From: Salibacterium qingdaonense
GTDB lineage: Bacteria; Bacillota; Bacilli; Bacillales; Marinococcaceae
DNA length: 64,000 bases
NCBI RefSeq assembly: GCF_900114715.1
Contig: NZ_FOTY01000004.1
Coordinates: forward strand, 1 to 64,000
Direction: 5' to 3'
In this document: one piece after another, positions 52,986 to 60,666 of the stretch
How positions within the stretch are numbered: position 1 is the stretch's first letter
How the letters are laid out: each line of letters begins with the position of its first letter
Translations under genes and position numbers: made by a program
The notes under the pieces: generated by a model
What the model was told of the DNA's origin: nothing
The model's database searches: none
The model's input: only the letters and a program-made list of their open reading frames with translations

Positions 52986-54353
52986 ATGAATAATAACTAT
53001 CTCGGAACCGCTTCCTTTGCCGCGGTCATTTTGTATCTGTTTTATGTATTTGTTTCCGCAGTAGCCGTTCAATATATATTCAGCGGCGTGGCAGCTCTGC
53101 TTTTGTTTTTCTCCTTATTTAAAATGAGCCCGCTGAACCGAAGCGTTATTCTTCTACTTCTGCTTATTGGAAGCAGTCTTTTTTATTTCTATGACACGAA
53201 TTATATCGAAGTATTAACAAGCTTCGGTGAAAATATGAATCTGCTTGCTCTTTTTCTGCTTATACCATTACTCGGCATTCTAATGTCGGAATCGGGATAC
53301 CTGCAGGCACTGCAGGCTTATTTTCTGGAACGGGAAAAGCGTCACGCTTCCCACCCTTACCGAATGGGATTTTTATTAACAGCTTCCATGGGTTCCATCT
53401 TAAATCTGGGTTCAATGCCGCTTGTCTATAACATAGGATATGAAAGCTTCTCTTCATTCGAAAATAAACGGTTTGTGATGATGCTGCTCAGGGCCTTTGG
53501 CTTTTGTATGCTGTGGTCTCCTTATTTTATTAATGTAGGATTAATCTTGAGTCTATATAATATTTCCTGGATCCATATCGGAGGTCCTGGTTTGGTGCTG
53601 GCTCTGATTTATGCAATGTGTATCCCGCTTTTTTTCCGTCAAACAGTATTTCAGAATGAACGAAGGGTGATTAATCAACAGACGCAAGTTGAGGATATAA
53701 AGACAGTGAAACATCGTTTAATGATGCTTGGAGGTTTTGTTTTGGTTCTGCTCACCCTCTCGTTTGCGGCGGAATCTCTGTTTTCCATCTCGATGCTTGC
53801 GTCTGTATCTCTTATCGCGCTTTTTTTACCGGTAATCTGGTCGGCTTGTACAGGAAACAGTCGTACATATATTCAATCTGGATTGCAGCATATCAGGAAT
53901 TCTTTCGGACGTCTGTATAATGAAATAGGCATTTTTATAACGGCCGGCTTCTTTGGCGAGGCTTTGTCATTGAGCGGGGCGGGGGAATGGTTGTCTACGA
54001 TGATGTTAAAAGGGTCTGGAGGAATTATCCCTGTTTTAATCCTGATGCTGATCGCAACGGCTGTAGCACTGGCATTTGTTGGTATACATCCGGTCATCAT
54101 TGTCCTTGGGTTTGGAAGTTCCCTGCAGCCGGCACATTTTGGAGTGGAGCCGGCATTTATGGGACTCATGCTGCTGACGGCATGGATGATGGCGGTGCAA
54201 CTCTCTCCATTTTCCGGATCGGTGTTAATGGCGTCCAATCTCATGAAAGAGACACCTTGGACCGTCATTCGTAAAAACGTTCCGTTTATTGCCGTTATGA
54301 CTGTAGTCATGACAACGGTACTAAGCGTTATGGAGTGGTCCGGTCTGCTTTAA
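52986..54353 (+). CDS. Multi-pass membrane permease of unknown specificity
   Basis: A 455-residue protein with about 11-12 hydrophobic helices and a charged cytoplasmic loop near residues 220-245. Glycine-rich half-helices (GFLLTASMGSILNLGSMP and TAGFFGEALSLSGAGEW) and AVQLSPFSGSVLMASNL look like the discontinuous membrane hairpins of ion-transporter-superfamily carriers. I cannot name the family. It follows the ectoine-type operon but is cut off by the terminator, with its own GAAAGAAGGG ribosome site. It could supply substrate to that pathway, but nothing in the sequence proves this. Confidence 0.8.
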   Translation: MNNNYLGTASFAAVILYLFYVFVSAVAVQYIFSGVAALLLFFSLFKMSPLNRSVILLLLLIGSSLFYFYDTNYIEVLTSFGENMNLLALFLLIPLLGILMSESGYLQALQAYFLEREKRHASHPYRMGFLLTASMGSILNLGSMPLVYNIGYESFSSFENKRFVMMLLRAFGFCMLWSPYFINVGLILSLYNISWIHIGGPGLVLALIYAMCIPLFFRQTVFQNERRVINQQTQVEDIKTVKHRLMMLGGFVLVLLTLSFAAESLFSISMLASVSLIALFLPVIWSACTGNSRTYIQSGLQHIRNSFGRLYNEIGIFITAGFFGEALSLSGAGEWLSTMMLKGSGGIIPVLILMLIATAVALAFVGIHPVIIVLGFGSSLQPAHFGVEPAFMGLMLLTAWMMAVQLSPFSGSVLMASNLMKETPWTVIRKNVPFIAVMTVVMTTVLSVMEWSGLL

Positions 54354-54399
54354 CAGGGGGGCGTTATATTGATCTTCTCTCGGGAATGACAAAAAAACA

Positions 54400-54651
54400 T
54401 CATTCCGATCCTTTGGTGTCACGTCCCTTCCGGTTTTTTGGGAGAGGTACCGGATCGAAACCTCCCGGATGGAAAGGGTGGCACTTACTTATCCGTTTTA
54501 TCGTCAGCCATAACCCTTTCCACGCACCGTGCGTTTGAACCGCTTCCATCCCGTACTGGGAACAGGTTGGGAAGAAACGGCAGGAAGGGGGAGTGAAGGG
54601 AGATATGAGTGTACGGTATCCTTTAATGAAAAGAAGCAGTACTTTTTTCAT
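54400..54651 (-). CDS. yidD: Membrane protein insertion efficiency factor YidD
   Basis: An 83-residue YidD. It has an amphipathic N-terminal helix ([17 protein letters not shown]), the cysteine motif [18 protein letters not shown], and the C-terminal [13 protein letters not shown]. It assists YidC/Oxa1-type membrane insertion at the inner face of the membrane. In many bacteria it lies in the rnpA-yidC region; in Bacillus it stands alone, as here. Convergent with the permease gene, 46 bases apart. Confidence 0.93.
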   Translation of the reverse strand: MKKVLLLFIKGYRTLISPFTPPSCRFFPTCSQYGMEAVQTHGAWKGLWLTIKRISKCHPFHPGGFDPVPLPKNRKGRDTKGSE

Positions 54652-54682
54652 TTACAGGCCTCCTTTTGCATATGCCATAAAG

Positions 54683-54720
54683 AAACTGCGGTTCCATAGC
54701 AACGGAGACCGCAGTTTTTT
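54683..54720. terminator. Intrinsic terminator between dapA and yidD
   Basis: A 10-bp stem AAACTGCGGT/ACCGCAGTTT (54683-54692 with 54708-54717) is bounded by T-runs on both strands (TTTCTTT on the minus strand). It ends dapA transcription. Confidence 0.85.
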
Positions 54721-54777
54721 TGATTGGTGTACTGCATCTTGACAGCACCGGTCATAAAACACTCTTTTAACGAAGCA

Positions 54778-55665
54778 TCAGCTCACAAAGAATGTCGTTT
54801 TCGGCTGAAGGGAAGACCGGAGGACGTTTAATTCTTCTTCTTTGAGACGTATCATAGGGAGCCGGACGTCTGCAGAAATAACACCCTGAAGTTCCAGTGC
54901 CGCTTTAATGGGTGCCGGGCTTGGCGCAATCGTGAAGGTTTTCATCCTCGGAATCAGTTCCCGGTGGCACTTCGCCGCGTATTGGGGATACCCATTCACA
55001 AAGCTTTGGACCATATCCTGCATTTCGTTGCCAAGAACGTGTGATCCAACGGAAACAACGCCTGTGCCTCCAATCGACATGATAGGCAGGGTCAACGTAT
55101 CATCACCGCTGTATACATGAAAGTTATCGGCCGTGTTTTCGATAATATGGGCAATCGCATCCAGGTCGCCGCTTGCTTCTTTTACAGCAGTAATATTGTC
55201 GACGCGGGACAATTCAATAATCGTCCCCGGATCAAGCCCCGCGGCGCTGCGGCCCGGGATATTATAAAGCATAACCGGCAGGTGTGTGGCCTCTGCGATT
55301 TTTTTGAAATGAAGATACATTCCTTCCTGAGACGGTTTGCTGTAATACGGAGTAACCAGCATAACCGCGTCTACCCCCGTTTTTTCAGCCTGCTTTGTGA
55401 GCTCAATCGAGGCTTTCGTATTGTTACTTCCTGTTCCGGCAATGACCGGTATGCGCCCATTTACCGCTTTGGCAACGTGTTCAAAGAGCGTGAGTTTTTC
55501 TTCGGTCGATAATGTCGGAGATTCTCCGGTTGTTCCTGCCACCACCAGGCTGTCCGACCCATTTGAAATAAGGTGGTTTACAAGTTTTGTTACGGCGCTG
55601 TAGTCCACTTCCTCTTGTTCATCAAAAGGGGTAACCATAGCGGTGCTTATTCTTCCAACGTTCAT
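54778..55665 (-). CDS. dapA: 4-hydroxy-tetrahydrodipicolinate synthase
   Basis: A 295-residue TIM-barrel class I aldolase that condenses pyruvate with aspartate semialdehyde, the first committed step to diaminopimelate and lysine. The Schiff-base lysine is Lys162 in ITAVKEASGD. Tyr134 is in MLYNIPGRS, and the AGTTGESPTL loop carries Thr45/Thr46. The chosen ATG (55665) matches the Bacillus N-terminus MNVGRISTAMVTPFD. An in-frame ATG at 55674 lies only 3 bases after GGAGGGTG and is an alternative. It is monocistronic, controlled by the lysine riboswitch just upstream, and followed by a terminator. dapB is about 53 kb away. Confidence 0.96.
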   Translation of the reverse strand: MNVGRISTAMVTPFDEQEEVDYSAVTKLVNHLISNGSDSLVVAGTTGESPTLSTEEKLTLFEHVAKAVNGRIPVIAGTGSNNTKASIELTKQAEKTGVDAVMLVTPYYSKPSQEGMYLHFKKIAEATHLPVMLYNIPGRSAAGLDPGTIIELSRVDNITAVKEASGDLDAIAHIIENTADNFHVYSGDDTLTLPIMSIGGTGVVSVGSHVLGNEMQDMVQSFVNGYPQYAAKCHRELIPRMKTFTIAPSPAPIKAALELQGVISADVRLPMIRLKEEELNVLRSSLQPKTTFFVS

Positions 55666-55752
55666 TGTATCCATCACCCTCCGCATGAGATTGAAGTAGT
55701 TCGATTATGACAGACGGATGAGGGCCGTTCCCGCAAACTGCTTTCGCGCATG

Positions 55753-55785
55753 AAAAAGCAGCAGTGGGAGGGTTCCCAATGCTGC
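55753..55785 (-). terminator. Riboswitch-controlled terminator in the dapA leader
   Basis: On the minus strand the RNA forms a GCAGCA/TGCTGC outer stem and a TGGGA/TCCCA inner stem, followed by TTTTT (plus-strand A's at 55753-55757). It lies between the aptamer and the dapA start, as in other lysine-controlled leaders. Confidence 0.92.
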
Positions 55786-55809
55786 ATGAACGTTTCAAAC
55801 CGTTTATGC

Positions 55810-55989
55810 GTGAGATAGCCCTCCATATAGCACAGACGCACTATATGACAGTTACGTATTTGTTCAATACATAACCAGCTGCAAGCTCATGAGAAGCTGT
55901 CAGCTTCGGCGGATTCCCCTTTCAGCGGTTTCGCAGAATCTCATGCTCCTCCAGCCGCATACTGATGGTTTCCGCACCTCTAACCTCAC
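55810..55989 (-). promoter_or_regulatory. Lysine riboswitch (L box) upstream of dapA
   Basis: Read on the minus strand, the 180-base segment shows the lysine-aptamer signatures in order. They are GTGAGGTTAGAGGTGCGG at the 5' side, CAGTATGC, TGAAAGGGGAATCCGCCGAAGC, the CTGG and AACTGTCA elements, and GGAGGGCTATCTCAC closing P1 with the 5' end (GTGAG/CTCAC). The aptamer is followed by an intrinsic terminator at 55753-55785. Bound lysine should favour the terminator and so shut dapA off. It explains most of the gap of about 500 bases between dapA and the toxin-antitoxin genes. Confidence 0.96.
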
Positions 55990-56134
55990 TTCTCTTATAG
56001 AAGCAGGAATTTTATTAAACTACAGTAACCTTAACAGATTTTTTATCTGACTGCAATCTATTTTTAATCACCGCCATTCCAGCTGCCTGAAAATACATGA
56101 TAACCGGAAAATCTACATTTTTTTTTAAAATACT

Positions 56135-56163
56135 TTTATTTTAAGACAAGATTGCTTTATAAT
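56135..56163 (+). promoter_or_regulatory. Candidate promoter for ndoAI-ndoA
   Basis: TTTATT (56135-56140), a 17-base spacer and a perfect TATAAT (56158-56163) lie about 40 bases upstream of the antitoxin start. Confidence 0.45.
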
Positions 56164-56204
56164 AATCAGTGGGAATAAAGCATGCATGGGGGGCTTGTCT
56201 GGAT

Positions 56205-56477
56205 ATGTCTCAACTTCAGCAGATTGCACTGGAGCTTCCAGAAGATTTGTATTCTGAAATAGAGCATTTAAGTGAAGAAGAGAAAGATTCCTTTTTTCAG
56301 GAAGTGCTGCAGGAAAAGATCGATCAGCGGAAATCCACAGATTTTCATTACCAAATGAAACAGGGATACTTGGAGATGGCTCAAATTAATATGCAGCTTT
56401 GCAGGGAATTTGAAGAAGCAGAAGAGGAAGCTCTCCTGGAAGGGGAGAAGTTAATTTATTCTGACGATGATGAATAA
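56205..56477 (+). CDS. ndoAI: Antitoxin EndoAI (NdoAI-like)
   Basis: A 90-residue antitoxin. Its C-terminal half (YQMKQGYLEMAQINMQL, then an acidic tail) matches the toxin-binding part of Bacillus NdoAI (RRGYMEMAKINL). The N-terminal half, IALELPEDLYSEIEHLSEEEKDS, has the outline of a ribbon-helix-helix but few basic residues and is shorter than usual. ATG 56205 is preceded by a G-run (56188-56193) at rather long spacing. An in-frame start at 56169 would add 12 residues. ndoA follows after 49 bases. Confidence 0.85.
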   Translation: MSQLQQIALELPEDLYSEIEHLSEEEKDSFFQEVLQEKIDQRKSTDFHYQMKQGYLEMAQINMQLCREFEEAEEEALLEGEKLIYSDDDE

Positions 56478-56526
56478 AACGTTCCTTTTCGGCATATCCT
56501 GTAAACGGGACCGGTGAAGGAGGTGA

Positions 56527-56922
56527 ATGGATGATTTGAGCGATACGAGTCATAATCATCACCAAACCAAAAAAGTAGTAAAGCGTGGAGACGTTTTTTT
56601 TGCTGACCTTTCACCGGTGGTAGGATCGGAACAAGGTGGTGTCAGACCTGTGCTGATTATACAAAATGATATCGGCAACAGGTTCAGCCCAACCGTCATT
56701 GTTGCGGCCATTACAGCACAGATAAAGAAAGCAAAACTGCCAACCCACGTTGAAATCGACGCAAAAAAACATCGGTTTGACAGAGACAGTGTTATTCTGC
56801 TGGAACAGATACGAACTATTGACAAGCAGCGTTTAACAGACAAAATCACCCACCTGGATGATGATACGATGGAACGGGTGAAAAAAGGAATCGCAATTAG
56901 TCTCGGCGTAGAAGAGATGTAA
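56527..56922 (+). CDS. ndoA: Endoribonuclease toxin EndoA (MazF family)
   Basis: A 131-residue MazF-type mRNA interferase. From [22 protein letters not shown] onward (seen as [54 protein letters not shown]) it is nearly identical to B. subtilis EndoA, which cuts RNA at UACAU. About 15 residues ([15 protein letters not shown]) precede the usual N-terminus. The AGGAGGTGA ribosome site is only 3 bases before ATG 56527, and a TTG at 56536 is the alternative start. Neither alr nor rsb genes flank it, unlike B. subtilis. A strong terminator follows. Confidence 0.95.
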   Translation: MDDLSDTSHNHHQTKKVVKRGDVFFADLSPVVGSEQGGVRPVLIIQNDIGNRFSPTVIVAAITAQIKKAKLPTHVEIDAKKHRFDRDSVILLEQIRTIDKQRLTDKITHLDDDTMERVKKGIAISLGVEEM

Positions 56923-56958
56923 CGTAACAGGCTTCATGAATAGTCATACATAATGCAC

Positions 56959-57003
56959 AAAGAGGGCATGCTTTCCGTTTTCGGGGAGCATGCCCTCTTT
57001 GGT
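56959..57003. terminator. Intrinsic terminator after ndoA
   Basis: A perfect 14-bp stem AAAGAGGGCATGCT/AGCATGCCCTCTTT (56959-56972 with 56987-57000). Confidence 0.9.
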
Positions 57004-57047
57004 ACAATGATGACGACAATGGATGATGAGAAAAGAGGGAATAACAG

Positions 57048-57803
57048 ATGAATGAGGTCATACAAACAATTTTAGGTCATCGTTCCATACGCCGATTCAA
57101 AAATGAAGCGTTGACGCAGGAAGAAACAGATCAGATTATCAGTGCAGCTCAGGCAGCCTCGACATCAAGCTTTTTACAGGCTTACTCCATTATCGGAGTA
57201 ACGGATAAATCCAAGAAAGAAGAAATTGCCGAACTGGCAGGAAATCAGAACTACGTAGCAGAAAATGGTTTCTTCGCCGTGTTTTGCGCTGATTTTTCCA
57301 GACATCAAACAGCCGCTTCGCTGCATGACCAGGATATTCACAAAGCAGTGGAAAGTACCGAAGGATTCATGGTGGCGGTAATTGATACGGCACTTGCCGC
57401 TCAGAATGCAGCAATAGCAGCTGAATCCATGGGACTTGGCATCTGTTATATAGGAGGACTGCGTAACAATCTGGAGACTGTCAGTTCGCTGCTTGAAACG
57501 CCGTCTCACGTTCTTCCTTTGTTCGGCATGGTAGTGGGCCGCCCGGCAGAGCAGCACGAACAAAAACCGAGACTGCCGCAGGAAACGGTGTATCATGAAA
57601 ACACATACAATCTGGATAGTGAGTCGTTGAAGCAAGAGCTCAAGCATTATGATGAGACGATTCTTCATTACTATCGCAGCCGCTCTTCGCGCAGCAAACA
57701 AATCACTTGGACCAGTCAGGCGGCATCCACTCTGTCCCACTCCAAACGGCTGTATCTGAATGCTTTCACAAAAGAAAAAGGATTTTTAAACGGACGGCCA
57801 TAG
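57048..57803 (+). CDS. NADPH-dependent nitro/flavin reductase (NfsA-like)
   Basis: A 251-residue FMN-containing nitroreductase of the NfsA/FRP group. The N-terminal HRSIRRFKNEALTQEE binds FMN phosphate. AAQAASTSSFLQAYS, AAIAAESMGLGICYIGGLRNN and PLFGMVVGRPAE are group signatures. It reduces nitro compounds, quinones or flavins with NADPH. Length matches Bacillus NfrA (249). Monocistronic between two terminators, with a GAGGGAATAA ribosome site. Confidence 0.9.
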   Translation: MNEVIQTILGHRSIRRFKNEALTQEETDQIISAAQAASTSSFLQAYSIIGVTDKSKKEEIAELAGNQNYVAENGFFAVFCADFSRHQTAASLHDQDIHKAVESTEGFMVAVIDTALAAQNAAIAAESMGLGICYIGGLRNNLETVSSLLETPSHVLPLFGMVVGRPAEQHEQKPRLPQETVYHENTYNLDSESLKQELKHYDETILHYYRSRSSRSKQITWTSQAASTLSHSKRLYLNAFTKEKGFLNGRP

Positions 57804-57865
57804 AGCTTAACCATGTAAAACAGCTTGGTAACAAACAGAGTCTTGGACAAAACCTTTATAATTTA

Positions 57866-57909
57866 CAAAAATGCCGGATGATTTGAAAAAAATCGTCCGG
57901 CATTTTTGT
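57866..57909. terminator. Intrinsic terminator after the nitroreductase
   Basis: AAAAATGCCGGA-GAT pairs with ATC-TCCGGCATTTTT, with stem arms near 57866-57881 and 57891-57906 and a TTGAAAAAA loop. Confidence 0.88.
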
Positions 57910-58029
57910 TCCTGAGTACAAGCACACCATCTGCACACCGGCGTTTACCGCTGTCCAGCACTCTTTTTTGTGTAATCATAAAAAACTATGAAATAATGTG
58001 GTGGAATGTAAAGGTTATTTTAAGAATGT

Positions 58030-58038
58030 TGTTATAAT
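58030..58038 (+). promoter_or_regulatory. Extended -10 promoter for the esterase gene
   Basis: TG-T-TATAAT at 58030-58038 is a perfect extended -10 about 42 bases before the start codon. The -35 is poor. Confidence 0.5.
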
Positions 58039-58079
58039 TAATATACAGCTTACTCCTGCATCAGGAAGGAACGATAATC

Positions 58080-59249
58080 ATGTGGAAAAAGGGACTGAAA
58101 GCCGTCATTATCTTTGTGCTGTGTTTTGCTGTGGTAACAGTTTGGTCTGTTGAAAAATGGTCTCAAACCATGCAGGGGGACCTGCCTTCCAAAACCGCCG
58201 TTATTTTACATGCCATCAATCATAATCTTGTCTCTCTGGATACGAATATTTCTGTGCCGGATTTTCTCACTCCCGAAAGCTCAACAGATGACGGAGTGAC
58301 GATGAAACGAAAAGATACCACAATAGCTGCTGGAAGTAATACCGAGATTCCGGTGCGGGTGTACCGCTATTCCGATACCGAAAACGCTCCAGTCATTGTT
58401 TACTATCACGGCGGAGCTTTTTTAGAAGGGTACGGCAGTCTCGATACCCACGAGAATATCATCCGCTCCCTTGCGGCCAGAACCGGTGCTGTTGTAATCA
58501 GTCCGGAGTACCGTGTCGCTCCTGAATATGAATTCCCGACCGCTGTCGAAGATAGTTATAAAACACTGGAATGGGCCGGTCGTCATGCTGCTGAATACGG
58601 AGGAGACCCTGACAAAATTGCCGTTGCAGGGGACAGCGCTGGAGGAAACCTTGCGGCTGTAACGGCCATGAAAGCAAGAGATGAGGGTGGGCCGGATTTG
58701 TTTGCACAGCTGCTGTTTTATCCGCTGACCACATTCCAGGATGTTAACTTCGAATCGAGAGACACGTATGACAGTGGATATTATCTTCTTTCCCGGCAGG
58801 TGATGTTAAAAGCGAGAGAAGAATATACGCCGCAGCAGCAAATGTGGGATAACCCTTACACATCCCCGCTTCATGCGAAGAATTTAAGCGGCCTGCCTCC
58901 AGCCCGTATCATCACCGCAGAGTATGACCCACTGCGCGATGAAGGGGAAAAGTACGGGGAAAAGCTTCATAATGCAGAAGTTCCTGTCCAAACCGTGAGA
59001 TACCAGGGAACAATGCACGGTTTTATTTCATTCTTTCAAATTATGGCCAGGGGAGACCGTGCGCTGAATCAATCTGCCGACTTCCTCGATAAAGCCTCCT
59101 CCGGCAATGTTTCCCACTCGGATACGTACACCGTCTCAAAGTATGACGGCCCCTCTGGACTGACATGGTTCCTCGAAGAAGCAGAAGCTCTTGCGATAGG
59201 GGCATTTCTAGTAGGAAAAAGCACATATAACAGGATGATGAATAAGTGA
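58080..59249 (+). CDS. Membrane-anchored alpha/beta-hydrolase (esterase/lipase, HSL group)
   Basis: A 389-residue hydrolase with an N-terminal membrane segment (about 6-23) that probably anchors it outside the membrane. The oxyanion motif HGGAF is at 110-114, the nucleophile in GDSAGGN (Ser186), then TAEYDPLRDEG (Asp) and MHGFISF (His). This is the hormone-sensitive-lipase group, acting on short to medium acyl esters; the natural substrate is unknown. Monocistronic, with a terminator 5 bases after the stop. Confidence 0.88.
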   Translation: MWKKGLKAVIIFVLCFAVVTVWSVEKWSQTMQGDLPSKTAVILHAINHNLVSLDTNISVPDFLTPESSTDDGVTMKRKDTTIAAGSNTEIPVRVYRYSDTENAPVIVYYHGGAFLEGYGSLDTHENIIRSLAARTGAVVISPEYRVAPEYEFPTAVEDSYKTLEWAGRHAAEYGGDPDKIAVAGDSAGGNLAAVTAMKARDEGGPDLFAQLLFYPLTTFQDVNFESRDTYDSGYYLLSRQVMLKAREEYTPQQQMWDNPYTSPLHAKNLSGLPPARIITAEYDPLRDEGEKYGEKLHNAEVPVQTVRYQGTMHGFISFFQIMARGDRALNQSADFLDKASSGNVSHSDTYTVSKYDGPSGLTWFLEEAEALAIGAFLVGKSTYNRMMNK

Positions 59250-59256
59250 TAAGGAA

Positions 59257-59286
59257 GAAGGTGTCTAAAATGACACCTTCTTTTTA
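59257..59286 (+). terminator. Intrinsic terminator after the esterase
   Basis: GAAGGTGTC (59257-59265) pairs with GACACCTTC (59272-59280), followed by TTTTT. Confidence 0.92.
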
Positions 59287-59419
59287 ATCCCCTTTCACTT
59301 CATTCTCAACAAAGAATAGAAAGCATTTAAAAGCCTGAATACCATTCAGGAAGGAAGAGAACCAAATACGTCAAAAATAGTATAAAAAACTTTTAAATAC
59401 TCGGTTTTCTTTTTTATAC

Positions 59420-59428
59420 TGGTATGAT
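59420..59428 (+). promoter_or_regulatory. Candidate extended -10 promoter
   Basis: TG-G-TATGAT at 59420-59428 lies about 85 bases before the unknown gene at 59513. There is no convincing -35. Confidence 0.35.
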
Positions 59429-59512
59429 ACACTCATTTTTGGAAATCGACAGAACGGTTTTGTAACCGCTGTGGCGGGTGTAGAGAAAATAAGAGTGGAG
59501 GGAGGCTTTCAA

Positions 59513-60196
59513 ATGTTGAAGGCAGTAAAAGAAAAGGCAGCCCACCAAAATCTTGTCCGGGCAGAAGGAACAACTCAACGCATGGAAAAGTTCACAGAAA
59601 ATCAGACACGCCTTAGAATCAAAGAAGAAGAAAAGTGGAACCATTTTCTTCATCAGGAAATAAAAATGTACCTTTATACCATTCATCCATCGTTTCTACT
59701 TCATCCTGATGCTGCCCGGGCTCTTCAAAATAGATTGCTTGCCCGTTCGGAAGGAAAACGGATGATTTCCCTGCACGTCAAAAGTGAAGTGTGCCTGGCC
59801 CTGGATTTTTATCAGTCTGATTTAGCTTTCTTTATCCAGGATCTTGAGACAAAAGGCTTTCAGCTTTCGGAAAACGAAGAACGTTTCATGAAGGCTCTGC
59901 ATAATAAGTTGAGCGAGAACAATTATTACCTCTATTTTGAACGTTTTGGAGACTTTGCTGCACAGGCTGAAACCCTGGAAGAAGCCCTTCTGTGCTATCT
60001 GGAGACTGCCGGTTCTCAAAACAAATATGGAAGCGGGAGAATTGATTTTCTCCTGAAATATTTAATAAATAAAGAACTTCTCGTTCCTGAAATGAACCAT
60101 AAAAAAATGAGAAAACTGATAAAGTCATTGGATCGCAGCTATTCTAAAAATACAAGGAAAATCCCTCAGGAAAAAGGAATAAGCCGTATCAGCTGA
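59513..60196 (+). CDS. Unknown protein, 227 residues
   Basis: I do not recognise this gene. The protein is soluble, largely helical and basic at the C-terminus (KKMRKLIKSLDRSYSKN). Leu/Phe-rich stretches (FYQSDLAFFIQDLETKGF, YYLYFERFGDFAAQAETL) suggest helical packing. ATG 59513 is chosen because GGAGGGAGG precedes it by 8 bases; the frame is open 14 codons more. It stands alone between terminated units and uses codons like its neighbours, so there is no sign of recent transfer. Confidence 0.7.
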   Translation: MLKAVKEKAAHQNLVRAEGTTQRMEKFTENQTRLRIKEEEKWNHFLHQEIKMYLYTIHPSFLLHPDAARALQNRLLARSEGKRMISLHVKSEVCLALDFYQSDLAFFIQDLETKGFQLSENEERFMKALHNKLSENNYYLYFERFGDFAAQAETLEEALLCYLETAGSQNKYGSGRIDFLLKYLINKELLVPEMNHKKMRKLIKSLDRSYSKNTRKIPQEKGISRIS

Positions 60197-60316
60197 TAAA
60201 ACAGGAAGATCCGGGCCGCTTAGGGTCTTCTTTTTCAGTACAGAAATATCTTTTCGTCTAATCCGTGTTATGGGAAAATAAGATTAAATACGAAATACAC
60301 TGGAGGAGGGAGAACC

Positions 60317-60628
60317 ATGCAGCAGCCGTCGTCTGAATTTTTTGCGGAAAAACTCCAGCAGTCCAAAGAGCAGTTTGAGCGGACCATAGACTGTAAACAC
60401 ACGGAATTTGATGACCTGTACCCGTATATGAATGAGCAGCCTCAGTTCTTCTGGTATAAACGGTATGTCGCCTGGCAGGATCTTCTTACTATCGTCCGTA
60501 TGGCAGAGGAGCTTGACATAGACTGGCAGTACCAATTTCAGAACAGCCAGATCTCTTTTATCAAAAATAAAGTTCTTGACGCTAAAGTACTCGATGAATG
60601 GTATGGTAAAAAACGAACAGAAGCGTAA
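60317..60628 (+). CDS. Unknown small protein, 103 residues
   Basis: Not recognised as a named family. The protein is helical and acidic, rich in aromatic residues (YPYMNEQPQFFWYKRYVAWQ, WQYQF, DEWYGKK). It has a GGAGGAGGGAG ribosome site before ATG 60317 and a terminator immediately after the stop, so it is a real expressed unit. No signal peptide or membrane segment. Confidence 0.72.
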   Translation: MQQPSSEFFAEKLQQSKEQFERTIDCKHTEFDDLYPYMNEQPQFFWYKRYVAWQDLLTIVRMAEELDIDWQYQFQNSQISFIKNKVLDAKVLDEWYGKKRTEA

Positions 60629-60629
60629 A

Positions 60630-60666
60630 AAACCCGGATGCCGATGGAGGCATCCGGGTTTCGTTT
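60630..60666. terminator. Bidirectional terminator between the 103-aa gene and the YjiH-like gene
   Basis: A perfect 13-bp stem AAACCCGGATGCC/GGCATCCGGGTTT (60630-60642 with 60649-60661) with T- and A-runs. Confidence 0.92.
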
